DNA of 40,495 nucleotides from Planctomycetota bacterium (GCA_027083445.1 JALWOP010000401.1:1-40495), one strand, 5' to 3'. Shown: positions 18,466-26,220, counted from the first letter of the stretch. Program-made: numbers and translations. Notes: generated by a model from the letters alone, not told the origin.

Positions 18466-18869
18466 TGCGCATCCACACGATCCAACCCCCTGCTTGGGCC
18501 AAGCCCAAGGGCTACGCCAACGGTATCCTGGTCAAGGATCCCTCCCGTTTCGTCTTCACCGCCGGCCAGGTCGCTTGGGATGCCGAGCAGAGGATCGTCG
18601 GCGCGGGAGACTTCGCCGCCCAGTTTCGCCAGGCCCTGGCCAACGTCCTGGCCGTCGTACGCCAGGCGGGTGGTCATCCCGAGCATGTGGTGCGGCTCAC
18701 GATCTACGTCAGCGACAAGGATGCCTACCTGGCTGCGCTCGCGGAGTTGGGGCCGATCTACCGCGAGCTGATGGGGCGCCACTATCCCGCCATGGCCCTG
18801 GTTCAGGTCGCCGCCCTGGTCGAGGAGGGGGCCATGCTGGAGATCGAGGGCACGGCGGCCCTGCCCTGA
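18465..18869 (+). CDS. RidA family (YjgF/YER057c/UK114) protein
   Basis: 134 residues, the usual RidA size. It begins with the typical IQPPAWAKPKGYANGI and FVFTAGQVAWD, then QFRQALANVLAVVRQAGG, VVRLTIYVSD, and ends LVQVAALVEEGAMLEIEGTA. RidA trimers hydrolyse reactive enamines and imines. The arginine that binds the substrate carboxylate in canonical RidA (R-x-x-V-E-V near the C-terminus) is Met-Ala-Leu-Val here, so this is a different Rid subgroup and may act on a substrate without that carboxylate, for instance a CoA thioester. Its place between SDR and beta-oxidation-like genes fits deamination of an enamine formed from an aminocyclohexene-carbonyl-CoA (inference). The ATG overlaps the SDR stop. 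Confidence 0.88.
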   Translation: MRIHTIQPPAWAKPKGYANGILVKDPSRFVFTAGQVAWDAEQRIVGAGDFAAQFRQALANVLAVVRQAGGHPEHVVRLTIYVSDKDAYLAALAELGPIYRELMGRHYPAMALVQVAALVEEGAMLEIEGTAALP

Positions 18870-18900
18870 CGGGCCGCGGAAGGCGGAGTAGGATCGCCAC

Positions 18901-20118
18901 ATGCTCCAGGCCCTCCTCCTCTGCGCCGCACTGGCGCAGGATCCCGCCGCCGCACCCTTGCCCTCCTGGTCCTCCGACCTGCCGCGGGCCCTCGCTCAGG
19001 CGCAAGAGAGGCTTCGGCCGCTCCTCTTCGTCTTTCGCTGAGAGGCGTGAAAGGACTGCGTCTCCTTCGACGGGCAGGTTGTCCGTCCCACCAGCGACCA
19101 CATCCGTGCCCTCTACCGGCGCTTTGAGCTCGTGCGCGTGACCGACATGCGTGGAGTCGACCTCGCTCGCTGGCGCTTCGACTGGGACCTGACCTTCGCC
19201 GTGCTCATCGCCGATCCCGACGGCACGGTGCTGGGCCGCTACGGTGGAAGAGACGAACGTGGCGCGGATCACTGGCTGACGGAGGCCTCCTTCGCGCGCT
19301 TTCTGGAGGGGGGATTGAGAGCCTACGCCGAACACGAATCGCGGGCGGTCGAACGGGAGGAGCTGCACCTGGAAGATGTGCCCGCCTTCGCGGCGCGCGA
19401 TGATGGCCAGTGCATCCACTGCCACAGCGTTTTCCCGGCCCTGCGGGAGCAGGCCATCGAAGAGGGCACCTGGAAGCGCTCCGGGCTCTGGGTCTATCCC
19501 TCCCCGGGGCGCATCGGGTTGGACCTCGATCGCGACCAGCAGACCCTCATCACCCACGTGGGTGAGGCTTCTCCCGCCGGGCGAGCCGGGCTGAAGCCGG
19601 GGGAGCGCATCGCGCGTCTGGGCGGTGTTTCCATCGTGAGTGCGAGCGATTTGATGTACGCCCTCGATCGCTTTGACGAGGAGGGCGGCGAGCTGTCCCT
19701 CTCGCTCGCCTCCGGGCGCCGGGTGTGGCTGCGCCTGGAGCCGGGTTGGAAGCGCGCCACCCCCCGGGAGTTCGCCTGGAGGCCCTCCAAGTGGGGGTTG
19801 ACCCCGGCGCCGGGCTTCGGCGGGCCCGCGCTCACGGCCTCCGAACTGACCCAGGCGGGTCTCGACCCGGGGAGCTTCGCTTTCCGCGTCGACTACCTGG
19901 TCACCTGGGGGGAGAATGCACGCTTCGGGAGGGGGGCGCGGGAGCAGGGGCTACGCAAGGGGGAGATCGTCCTGGGAACCTCCCTGAAGAGGGATTTCGA
20001 CAGTGTCGACCACTTCCATGCTTGGTGGCGGCTCACCCGGAGGCCGTCGGAGCACTTCGACCTGCTCGTCTGGCGCGGTGGAAAGGTCGTGCGATTGCCC
20101 TGGAGAGTGGTCGAGTAG
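18901..20118 (+). CDS. Candidate selenoprotein: thioredoxin-like/PDZ protein with UxxU site (two in-frame TGA)
   Basis: One frame runs from ATG 18901 to TAG 20118 if TGA at 19039-19041 and 19048-19050 encode selenocysteine (Sec47, Sec50), giving 405 residues. An N-terminal hydrophobic stretch (LQALLLCAALAQ) is a likely signal peptide. Next is a thioredoxin strand (PLLFVFR), then U-E-A-U-K-D-C at the CxxC position, then helix SFDGQVV and later strands (LTFAVLIADPDGTVLGRYGG). A single CIHCH motif (171-175) follows, then a PDZ domain (about 205-285: EASPAGRAGLKPGERIARLGG) and a second PDZ-like segment near the end. RefSeq, as I recall, names a family like 'Trx7/PDZ domain-containing (seleno)protein'. 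A conventional start inside the frame (19132) would lose the whole active site. It sits 31 bp after RidA and 29 bp before the crotonase. Function: extracytoplasmic thiol/selenol redox (inference). Confidence 0.85.
19046..19084 (+). promoter_or_regulatory. Candidate bacterial SECIS hairpins after the two TGA codons
   Basis: Two mutually exclusive hairpins can form. For the first TGA (19039), 19046-19072 gives a 9-bp stem (C46-G72, G47-C71, U48-G69, G49-C68, A51-U67, A52-U66, G53-C65, G54-C64, A55-U63; bulged A50 and A70) with loop CUGCGUC 15-21 bases after the TGA. For the second TGA (19048), 19053-19084 gives 3+4+3 bp with loop UCCUUC. Bacterial SECIS elements lie just downstream of the UGA, as here. 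The folds were drawn by eye; no energies were computed. Confidence 0.5.
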
Positions 20119-20147
20119 ACCTTCCCGCCGGCGCTATCCTGACGCCA

Positions 20148-20960
20148 ATGGACCCCCAGCACTTCGACTACCAGGAACGGGACGGGGTGGCGATCGTGCG
20201 CCTGAACCGGCCCGAACGCTTGAATGCGCTCACCTTCGAGTCTTACGCCGAGCTACGCGACACCTTCGCGGCTCTCGCCCAGCGCGATGCGGTGCGCAGC
20301 GTGTTGATCACGGGTACCGGGCGCGCCTTTTGTTCCGGGGGGGACGTCAAGGAGATCATCGGGCGCCTGTTCGATGTCGACGAGGCGGAGCTGCTCGCCT
20401 TCACGCGCATGACCTGCGATCTGATCGAGAACATCCGGCGTTTGGAGAAACCGGTCGTCGGCGCGCTGAATGGGACCACCTGTGGTGCCGGCGCGGTCAT
20501 CGCCGCCGCCTGCGACATTCGCGTCGCTTGCGAATCGGCCAAGATCGCCTTCCTCTTCACCAAGGTTGGACTGTGCGGAGCGGACATGGGCGCCGCTTGG
20601 CTCTTGCCGCGCATCGTGGGGCTGGGCCATGCGAGTGAACTCCTGATGACCGGCGACTTCATCGATGCTCACCGCGCGGCGAGCATCGGTCTCTACAACC
20701 ACGTCGTTCCCGCCGCTGAACTCGAAGAGTTCGCCTGGCAGCTCGCCCTGCGCCTCGCCCGCGGGCCGAGCATGGGGTTGGCCATGACCAAGCGCATGCT
20801 GAACGCCGAGGCGAGCCTACCCCTGGATGAAGCGATGCAGGCCGAGGGATGGATCCAGGCCGAATGCATGACCCACCCCGACTACCGCGAGGCCTTCGAC
20901 GCTTTCGTCGAGAAGCGCGAGGCCGACTTCACACGCACCGCCAAGGGAGGCGGGGCTTGA
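20148..20960 (+). CDS. Crotonase/enoyl-CoA hydratase family protein
   Basis: 270 residues with the crotonase fold: VAIVRLNRPERLNALT, VLITGTGRAFCSGGDVKEI (first oxyanion-hole block) and VVGALNGTTCGAGAVIAAACDIRVA (second). Where true hydratases carry Glu144 and Glu164 this protein has Val in GAGAV and Phe in IAFLFTKV, so both classic acid-base residues are missing. An acidic residue nearby, GADMGAAWLLPR, may replace them, as in isomerase or ring-cleaving crotonases. The enzyme therefore probably acts on a CoA ester but need not be a hydratase. The TGA stop overlaps the TTG start of the acyl-CoA dehydrogenase (TTGA), and the selenoprotein gene ends 29 bp upstream. Confidence 0.86.
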   Translation: MDPQHFDYQERDGVAIVRLNRPERLNALTFESYAELRDTFAALAQRDAVRSVLITGTGRAFCSGGDVKEIIGRLFDVDEAELLAFTRMTCDLIENIRRLEKPVVGALNGTTCGAGAVIAAACDIRVACESAKIAFLFTKVGLCGADMGAAWLLPRIVGLGHASELLMTGDFIDAHRAASIGLYNHVVPAAELEEFAWQLALRLARGPSMGLAMTKRMLNAEASLPLDEAMQAEGWIQAECMTHPDYREAFDAFVEKREADFTRTAKGGGA

Positions 20961-22066
20961 GTGGCCTCGCGCAGCGTGTTCGGGAGTTCGCCGCGCGGGC
21001 TGCCGACTCGATCGAGGCCGAGGCCGATCTCAACCTCGCCGCGCGCAGGGCCCTTGCCCTCCTGGGTGAAGAGGGGCTCTTGGAGTTGACCGTCCCCGGG
21101 GAAGGAGGGGGTGGCAAGGGGGTCTCGGTTCGACATCTCTGCGTCGTGCGCGAGGGGCTGGCTTACCAGAGCGGATTGCTCGACGTGATGTTCGTTATGC
21201 AGGGGCTGGGTTCCTTTCCCATGACCCTGGCCGAAGATCCTTCCCTGGGGGAGGAGCTCGCGGCCATCGGTGCCGGCAAGCTCATCGCTGCCTTTGCGTT
21301 GACCGAGCCGGAAGCCGGATCGGACCTCTCCGCGATCGCCACCCGGGCGCGACAGGTCGATGGGGGATGGCGGCTCGACGGTCACAAGACCTTCATCTCG
21401 AACGCGCCCCTGTGCGATCGGATCACCGTCCTGGCTCGCACGTCGGGGGAGAGCGGGGACGAGCAGGGACTCTCGATGTTTCTCGTCCAGGGAGACGCTC
21501 CCGGCCTGCGGCGCGAGTCGTTCGACGTCATGGCACCCCATCCGATCGGTGATCTCTACTTCGAAGAGACCCCCGCCCGTCTATTGGGCGAGAGGGGGGC
21601 GGGGCTCGAGATGGCGCTCGGGACCCTGAGTCGTTTTCGGACATCCGTCGCTGCGGCGGCCTGTGGCTTTGCGGCTCGAGCCTTGGATGAATCGCTGCGT
21701 CACCTCCAGCGGCGCAAACAGTTCGGCCGGCCCCTGGCCACCTTCCAAGGATTGCGCTTCGACCTGGCGGAGATGGATACGCGACTCGCCGCGGCACGTC
21801 TTTTGGTGTCCGAGGCCGCCCAGCGGGTGGACGACGGAGCCGATGCGCGCTGCGAAGTCGCCCGCGCCAAACTCTTCGCCACCGAAAGCGCCTCCTGGAT
21901 CTGTGACCGGGCCGTTCAGCACCTGGGCGGGCGAGGAGTGCGCCAGGGCGAGGTGGTCGAGCGCCTCTACCGCGAGGTCCGGGCCCTGCGGATCTACGAG
22001 GGGACGAGCGAAGTCCAGAAGCTGATCCTGGCCCGAGAGCTGCTCAAACGCTCGAGCGAAGCCTGA
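20957..22066 (+). CDS. Acyl-CoA dehydrogenase family protein
   Basis: 369 residues, FAD-dependent acyl-CoA dehydrogenase fold: an N-terminal helical domain, then FALTEPEAGSDLSAIATRA and WRLDGHKTFISNA (beta-domain FAD/substrate motifs), then RKQFGRPLATFQGLRFDLAEM, QHLGGRGVRQGEVVERLYREVRALRIYEGTSEVQK. Glu in IYEGTSE is the usual catalytic base position. It should alpha,beta-dehydrogenate a CoA thioester and pass electrons to ETF. The TTG start at 20957 overlaps the previous stop and leaves no gap. No other start is in frame close by. In context it would act on a ring-derived or dicarboxyl CoA ester (inference). A 119-bp gap follows before the ferredoxin gene. Confidence 0.9.
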   Translation: MSGLAQRVREFAARAADSIEAEADLNLAARRALALLGEEGLLELTVPGEGGGGKGVSVRHLCVVREGLAYQSGLLDVMFVMQGLGSFPMTLAEDPSLGEELAAIGAGKLIAAFALTEPEAGSDLSAIATRARQVDGGWRLDGHKTFISNAPLCDRITVLARTSGESGDEQGLSMFLVQGDAPGLRRESFDVMAPHPIGDLYFEETPARLLGERGAGLEMALGTLSRFRTSVAAAACGFAARALDESLRHLQRRKQFGRPLATFQGLRFDLAEMDTRLAAARLLVSEAAQRVDDGADARCEVARAKLFATESASWICDRAVQHLGGRGVRQGEVVERLYREVRALRIYEGTSEVQKLILARELLKRSSEA

Positions 22067-22185
22067 CTGGCGGTTCCCCAGCGACTGGCGGAGAGACCCC
22101 ATGCCCTGGTAGGATGGAGGTTTGACCCGTCCACCGCGGCGGGCATGCACCGCAACTCGGGCAGGGGGGCTGCCCGCACCGGACC

Positions 22186-22551
22186 ATGGCCAAGTTCCAA
22201 CGCCACATCTTCGTTTGCGTCAATCAGCGACCCGAGGACGATCCTCGGGGTTGCTGTGCCGGCAAGGATGGCGCCCGCGTCGCCAAGGCGCTCAAGAAAC
22301 GCCTCTACGACCGGGGGTTCCGGCGCATCGTGCGTGCCAACCAGTCCTACTGCCTCGATCAGTGCGCCAAGGGTGTGACGATGGTCGTCTACCCGGAGGG
22401 GGTCTGGTACGGAGGCGTGACGGTAGACGACGTCGACGAGATCATCGAGGAGCACATCGTGGGCGGGCGGCCGGTCGAGCGACTGTGCATACCTGAATCC
22501 GAACTCACGGGTCGGGAGCCCACGGAGATTGAGCCGGAGGAGACGACATGA
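22186..22551 (+). CDS. Thioredoxin-like [2Fe-2S] ferredoxin
   Basis: 121 residues. It starts FQRHIFVCVNQRPEDDPRGCC, and the four ligands follow the thioredoxin-like ferredoxin spacing: Cys11, Cys23 or Cys24, Cys56 and Cys60 (SYCLDQCAKG). VTMVVYPEGVWYGGVT is the late strand pair of the family, which includes Azotobacter Shethna protein I and NuoE-like domains. It is a soluble one-electron carrier. The acidic C-terminal tail (about 100-121) is an addition. The stop lies inside a 20-bp tandem duplication that also carries the ribosome site of the next gene, so the two are translated together and may be partners. Confidence 0.88.
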   Translation: MAKFQRHIFVCVNQRPEDDPRGCCAGKDGARVAKALKKRLYDRGFRRIVRANQSYCLDQCAKGVTMVVYPEGVWYGGVTVDDVDEIIEEHIVGGRPVERLCIPESELTGREPTEIEPEETT

Positions 22552-22573
22552 GCCCGGAGGAGACGATATGAGC
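22534..22573. repeat. 20-bp tandem duplication of an SD/start junction
   Basis: CCGGAGGAGACGACATGAGC (22534-22553) is followed at once by a copy differing only by C to T at 22567 (22554-22573). Each copy holds GGAGGAGA plus ATGAGC. Copy 1 contains the ferredoxin stop as an ATGA overlap; copy 2 supplies the SD and ATG (22568) of the next gene. The ATG in copy 1 opens only a 7-codon frame. The duplication turned an overlap into a spaced junction. Confidence 0.85.
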
Positions 22574-23272
22574 TCTGTCGAGTTGGATCCGCGAGCCGGG
22601 GAGCTCTTGCTCCAGATCGCCGAGCGGCATGCCTTTCGTCACCACGCCGCGGTCAATCTACGCGGGCACGGTCTGCAGTACCTGGGCGGTTCGAGGGAAC
22701 TGCGCGAGTACTTGCAGGAGCTCGACTTTCATTTGGGCCTGCTCGAGGATGTCGAGCGCATCCATGGGGAGCTGGGGGGGCAGGGCCTGGACGATGCAGT
22801 CATGCTGCGCCTGGAGCGCGTGCCCTATCCCGCATCACGCCTGGAACTCTCCTGTTGCCTGTCGGTGACGCGCCGAGGTGAGCGGGCGGCCGCCAAGAGC
22901 TATGTCGAGTGTGTCCATCCCGGCTTTGCCGATGTGGCCCGCCGTGTCCTCGAAGCGGAACGCGGCACGAGGGAAGAGGACATCCTGGTCGACTTCTGCC
23001 GCCATGAGGATCAGCGCGCCATCGCCCAGGAGTACTGGTCGCGCTGGATCCGGCTCAGTCTGGGGTCGGTGGGGCGCATCGGTACCCGCACGGACCAGCT
23101 CACCGTCGAACTCGGTCTGCGCGACCGCCCCGCAGAGGAGGTGATTCGAATGTTCCTCGACGACCTCGAGCCCCTGGGCCAGGCCTGCAAGCTCTCCCTC
23201 CCGCCCCTGGACGAGGTCGAGGCGGAGCTTCCCGAGGATCTGCGCAGCCGCTTTCCCACCCGAAAAGCATGA
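22568..23272 (+). CDS. Unrecognised all-helical protein, possibly ferritin-like (PaaA/PaaC-like)
   Basis: 234 residues, no family recognised with certainty. It is predicted almost wholly helical. Possible metal ligands are two E-x-x-H motifs (Glu63-His66 in VERIH, Glu114-His117 in VECVH) with Glu51, Glu93 and Glu105 on nearby helices. RLERVPYPASRLELSCCLSV and the closing pattern TVELGLRDRPAEEVIRMFLDDLEPL remind me of ring-epoxidising phenylacetyl-CoA oxygenase (Paa) subunits, but the ligand spacing is shorter than in PaaA. It sits between a ferredoxin and a kynureninase-like gene, each directly abutting, which would suit an oxygenase fed by the ferredoxin. This is a hypothesis only. ATG 22568 is chosen for its GGAGGAGA site; the frame extends to a TTG at 22529 without support. 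Confidence 0.45.
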   Translation: MSSVELDPRAGELLLQIAERHAFRHHAAVNLRGHGLQYLGGSRELREYLQELDFHLGLLEDVERIHGELGGQGLDDAVMLRLERVPYPASRLELSCCLSVTRRGERAAAKSYVECVHPGFADVARRVLEAERGTREEDILVDFCRHEDQRAIAQEYWSRWIRLSLGSVGRIGTRTDQLTVELGLRDRPAEEVIRMFLDDLEPLGQACKLSLPPLDEVEAELPEDLRSRFPTRKA

Positions 23273-24498
23273 CTGAAGACCCTACGGAGCGATCCCTCGA
23301 CCTGTCCCCCGCGTGGCCCGAAAGGTGGCGTGACCGCTTCCCCATCCTGGCGGAAACGACCTACCTGGTGACCCACAGCTTGGGTGCGATGCCAAGGGGG
23401 GTCGAGGAAAAGCTCAGCGCCTTCACCCGGCAGTGGGCTACCCGCGGCGTGCGTGCCTGGGCCGAGGGGTGGTGGGACACTCCCGTCGAGGTGGGCAATC
23501 TCTTGGCGCGCATCATGAATGCACCAAAGGGCAGTGTGACCATGCACCAGAACGTCTCGGTGGTGCAGGCCATCGTCGCCTCGGCGATCGACTTCGGTGC
23601 CGGGCGTGACCGGGTCGTCTACACGGACCAGAACTTCCCCTCGAACTCCTATGTTTGGGAGTCCTGGCGGCGCTATGGGGCGCAGCCGGTGGTGGTCCCC
23701 AGCGAGGCGGACGGGCGTGTCCCCACCGAGCGTCTGCTCGAGGCGATCGATGAACGCACCGCGATCGTTCCGATCAGCCACGTCTGTTTCCGGACCTCCT
23801 TCCTGCAGGATGCCGCGGCGATCTGCGCCCGGGCGCGAGAGGTGGGCGCGTTGGTCCTGCTCGACGCCTACCAGTCGCTTGGAACGGTTCCCATCGACGT
23901 CGAGGCCCTGGGGGTCGACATGGTCTGCGGAGGGTCGGTCAAGTGGCTCTGCGGAGGCCCGGGGGCGGGCTATCTCTATGTGCGCGAGGAGCTGGCGCGC
24001 ACTCTGCGTCCGGCGATCACCGGGTGGGCCGCCCACAGCTCACCCTTCGCCTTCGACATGGGCGAGCAACAGTGGGCGGATGGGGCACGTCGCTTCCTGC
24101 ACGGGACACCGGCGGTAGCGAGCCTGCTCCAGGCCTCCGCCGGTTACGAGGTGGTCCTCGAAGTCGGCGTGGAGAGAATCCGTGCCTGGTCGATGCATCT
24201 GCTCGAGCGCCTGCGCAGGGGGCTCGAGGAGCGGGGCTTTACCATTCACGGACCGCGCTCGAAGGACGAGCGCGGCGGGACGCTCACGGTCGCCCTGCAC
24301 GAAGATGAGCATGGACCGGCCTTCGTCGCCGCCTTGGAGGCGCGCGGGATCCTCGTCGATCACCGGCCCGAGGCCGGCCTGCGGGTCAGCCCCCACTTCT
24401 ATACCCTCGAGGAAGAGGTGGACGCTTTCATTTCGGCGGTGACCGAGTTGCGTGCCAGCGGAGCCTGGCGGGGCCACGTCACCTCGGGGGCCTACTGA
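23269..24498 (+). CDS. Kynureninase-like PLP enzyme (aminotransferase class V fold)
   Basis: 409 residues. YLVTHSLGAMPRGVEEKL and WAEGWWDTPVEVGNLLARIMNA match the kynureninase opening (YLxxxSLGxxP, then W...WW). LVLLDAYQSLGTVPIDVEALGVD carries the PLP-pyridine Asp199. GGSVKWLCGGPGAGYLYV carries the Schiff-base Lys225, with the GGPG block typical of KynU. Kynureninase splits L-kynurenine to anthranilate and alanine. The enzyme could also act on a related beta-keto amino acid or be a cysteine desulfurase-like enzyme, but the GGPG and WW features favour KynU. The ATG overlaps the previous stop (ATGA). With the benzoate-CoA ligase family gene downstream, anthranilate would be the natural link (inference). 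Confidence 0.75.
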   Translation: MTEDPTERSLDLSPAWPERWRDRFPILAETTYLVTHSLGAMPRGVEEKLSAFTRQWATRGVRAWAEGWWDTPVEVGNLLARIMNAPKGSVTMHQNVSVVQAIVASAIDFGAGRDRVVYTDQNFPSNSYVWESWRRYGAQPVVVPSEADGRVPTERLLEAIDERTAIVPISHVCFRTSFLQDAAAICARAREVGALVLLDAYQSLGTVPIDVEALGVDMVCGGSVKWLCGGPGAGYLYVREELARTLRPAITGWAAHSSPFAFDMGEQQWADGARRFLHGTPAVASLLQASAGYEVVLEVGVERIRAWSMHLLERLRRGLEERGFTIHGPRSKDERGGTLTVALHEDEHGPAFVAALEARGILVDHRPEAGLRVSPHFYTLEEEVDAFISAVTELRASGAWRGHVTSGAY

Positions 24499-24526
24499 GC
24501 GCACCGGCGCGGGCGGGCTTGCTGGA

Positions 24527-25207
24527 ATGGAGGGGCCGGATCGGGTGGAACGTATCGATCTCCCGCGCTGCGAGCATCCGGCCGAGCGGTGGCCGGCGGT
24601 GGGCGAGGGGTCGGGCCGGGCCGTGATCCTGGTTCCCGGCTCGCAAGGGATCGATGAACCGGTGCGTGCCGTGGCGCGTCGCTTCCAGGAGGCGGGTGCT
24701 ACCGTCCTCGTCCCCGAGCTTCGGGGAGCGGACGGGAAAGCAATCCCTGACCGGGAGGTGACGCGCGTCCTCCACAGAGCTCAAGAGGCTCTCTGCGCCG
24801 ATCCCACCGTGCAGCCGGGCCGCATGGTCTGCTGTGGCGTGGGAGATGGCGTGGCGCCGGCCCTGCTCTACGCCTGCCAGGCCCGCGGGTTGAGTGGGGT
24901 TCTCCTGCTCCTGGGCTCCGTGAGCTACCCCGAATTGGACGAGAGACACCCGACGCAACCCCTGGAGATGACCCTGGGGCTGGAGTGTCCATTGTTGGCG
25001 GTTTTCTCGGCCGATGATGGGAGCGTACCCGCCGCGGAGATCGAGGATCTCCGCGCACGGCTCGATGCCTTCTCCAAGCCTTATCGCATCGAAATCCTGC
25101 CGGGAGTGAGCCTGGGATCCCTGGATCCCACGGTCAAGGGTTACGCTGGAGTGCCTGTTGAGCCCTTCTGGGCCGTCATCTTGGGCTTTCTCCAGCAATC
25201 CCCCTGA
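24527..25207 (+). CDS. Dienelactone hydrolase-like alpha/beta-fold protein, nucleophile not evident
   Basis: 226 residues. AVILVPGSQGIDEPVRAVARRFQEAGATVLVPEL is the first half of a dienelactone-hydrolase-type alpha/beta fold. CPLLAVFSADDGSVPAAEI is the strand with the expected Asp region, and YRIEILPG comes before the usual His. The nucleophile elbow reads MVCCGVGDGVAPALL, where one expects G-x-[CS]-x-G-G, so no Ser or Cys sits at the turn unless one of the two Cys is shifted. The final His is also not obvious. It may be a degenerate or non-catalytic relative. ATG 24527 is 28 bp after the kynureninase-like gene; the next gene starts 2 bp after its stop. Confidence 0.62.
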   Translation: MEGPDRVERIDLPRCEHPAERWPAVGEGSGRAVILVPGSQGIDEPVRAVARRFQEAGATVLVPELRGADGKAIPDREVTRVLHRAQEALCADPTVQPGRMVCCGVGDGVAPALLYACQARGLSGVLLLLGSVSYPELDERHPTQPLEMTLGLECPLLAVFSADDGSVPAAEIEDLRARLDAFSKPYRIEILPGVSLGSLDPTVKGYAGVPVEPFWAVILGFLQQSP

Positions 25208-25209
25208 GT

Positions 25210-26079
25210 ATGGCCACCTCCCTCAGCCTCTTCGATCTCAAACCCGGCAAGCTCCTCCTCGACCGCTACCAGATCCAGCGCCGCTTCCGCGAGGGGGGGA
25301 TCTTCGGGGCCTTCGAGGTCCAGGACACCCTGGATCAGTCCCGCAAGGAGCTACAGGTCTTCCATGCCGGCCTCTTCGAGGGCAAGCCGCAGGCGACCCA
25401 GTTCGCCGAACGCCTCGAAGCCTGGCAAGCCGCGCGCATCGACGGCATCGCGCAGGCGGAGGGGGGAGCGGTTTTGGACGACGGGTCGGTCATCCTGATC
25501 CGGGAGTTCCCGAGGGGGATGTCCCTGCGCCAATGGCTGGCCGAGAACACGCGCATGGATCAGGGGACGGCCGTCGCTCTCGCGAACGACCTCCTGCAGG
25601 CGTTGACCGAAGCCCACGCCCAGGGGCTGATCCATGGTGATATCAAGCCCGCGACGATATACGTCGAGCCGGGAGAATCGGGAGGACAACTCGTCGACGC
25701 AGGAATCACGCCCGCGATGTGGGCGGCCAAACACCTGGGGACGCGCACGGCGCTGATCGGGACGCCCTACTACGCTCCGATCGAGCAGTTCACCGGTGAT
25801 TCCCCCGACGAGCTCTCCGATCTCTACAACCTCTCGACGGTCCTCTACGAAGCCCTGACCGGAGTCATGCCCTGGTCCGGAAAGGGGTATATCGAGGTCT
25901 TCCAGTCGAAGATGGAGCCCGCGCCACCCGCGATGGCAGAGCGCGCACCCGAGGTGGAGGTGGCACCGGAGCTGGAGCAGGTCATCGCCACCGGCCTGCG
26001 GGCCAAGCGGCAAGAGCGTCACGTCGACGCCGCCACCTATCTGGAGCGTCTGCGGGCCGTGAGTCCGGCTCGTGCCTGA
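25210..26079 (+). CDS. Hanks-type protein kinase-like protein, probable pseudokinase
   Basis: 289 residues covering one kinase fold with no C-terminal receptor part. The Gly-rich loop is weak (REGGIFGAFEVQD). The VAIK lysine appears to be Gln (KELQVFH). The catalytic loop is HGDIKPATIYV in place of HRDLKPxN, keeping Asp but losing the metal-binding Asn. DFG reads DAG. The activation end GTPYYAPIEQF and lobe features (DLYNLSTVLYEALTGVMPW) are normal. Loss of the Lys and Asn points to little or no phosphotransfer; it may act as a scaffold or ATP sensor. No TM segment is seen. It starts 2 bp after the hydrolase-like gene, so it belongs to the same transcription unit. A 141-bp gap follows. Confidence 0.78.
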   Translation: MATSLSLFDLKPGKLLLDRYQIQRRFREGGIFGAFEVQDTLDQSRKELQVFHAGLFEGKPQATQFAERLEAWQAARIDGIAQAEGGAVLDDGSVILIREFPRGMSLRQWLAENTRMDQGTAVALANDLLQALTEAHAQGLIHGDIKPATIYVEPGESGGQLVDAGITPAMWAAKHLGTRTALIGTPYYAPIEQFTGDSPDELSDLYNLSTVLYEALTGVMPWSGKGYIEVFQSKMEPAPPAMAERAPEVEVAPELEQVIATGLRAKRQERHVDAATYLERLRAVSPARA

Positions 26080-26220
26080 GCCATCCGGCCTGTCGTAGCG
26101 GAAAATACAACCAGAAGAGACGTCCGGAAGAGAGGGCTGACCCAGATCGGGATGAATGGGTGACCCCGGAGGGAGAGGGGACTAGGCCCCGCGTACCTGG
26201 CGGTATGCTCAATAGCTCCC

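Noticed and set aside
19132-20118. Conventional GTG start at 19132 for the Trx/PDZ protein
   Set aside because: It would begin in the middle of the thioredoxin domain with no SD and drop the signal peptide and active site that lie in the same frame upstream.
22114-22185. Possible third Sec codon: TGA at 22123 in frame with the ferredoxin gene after an ATG at 22114
   Set aside because: The extension has no conserved residue, and ATG 22186 gives a normal ferredoxin start.
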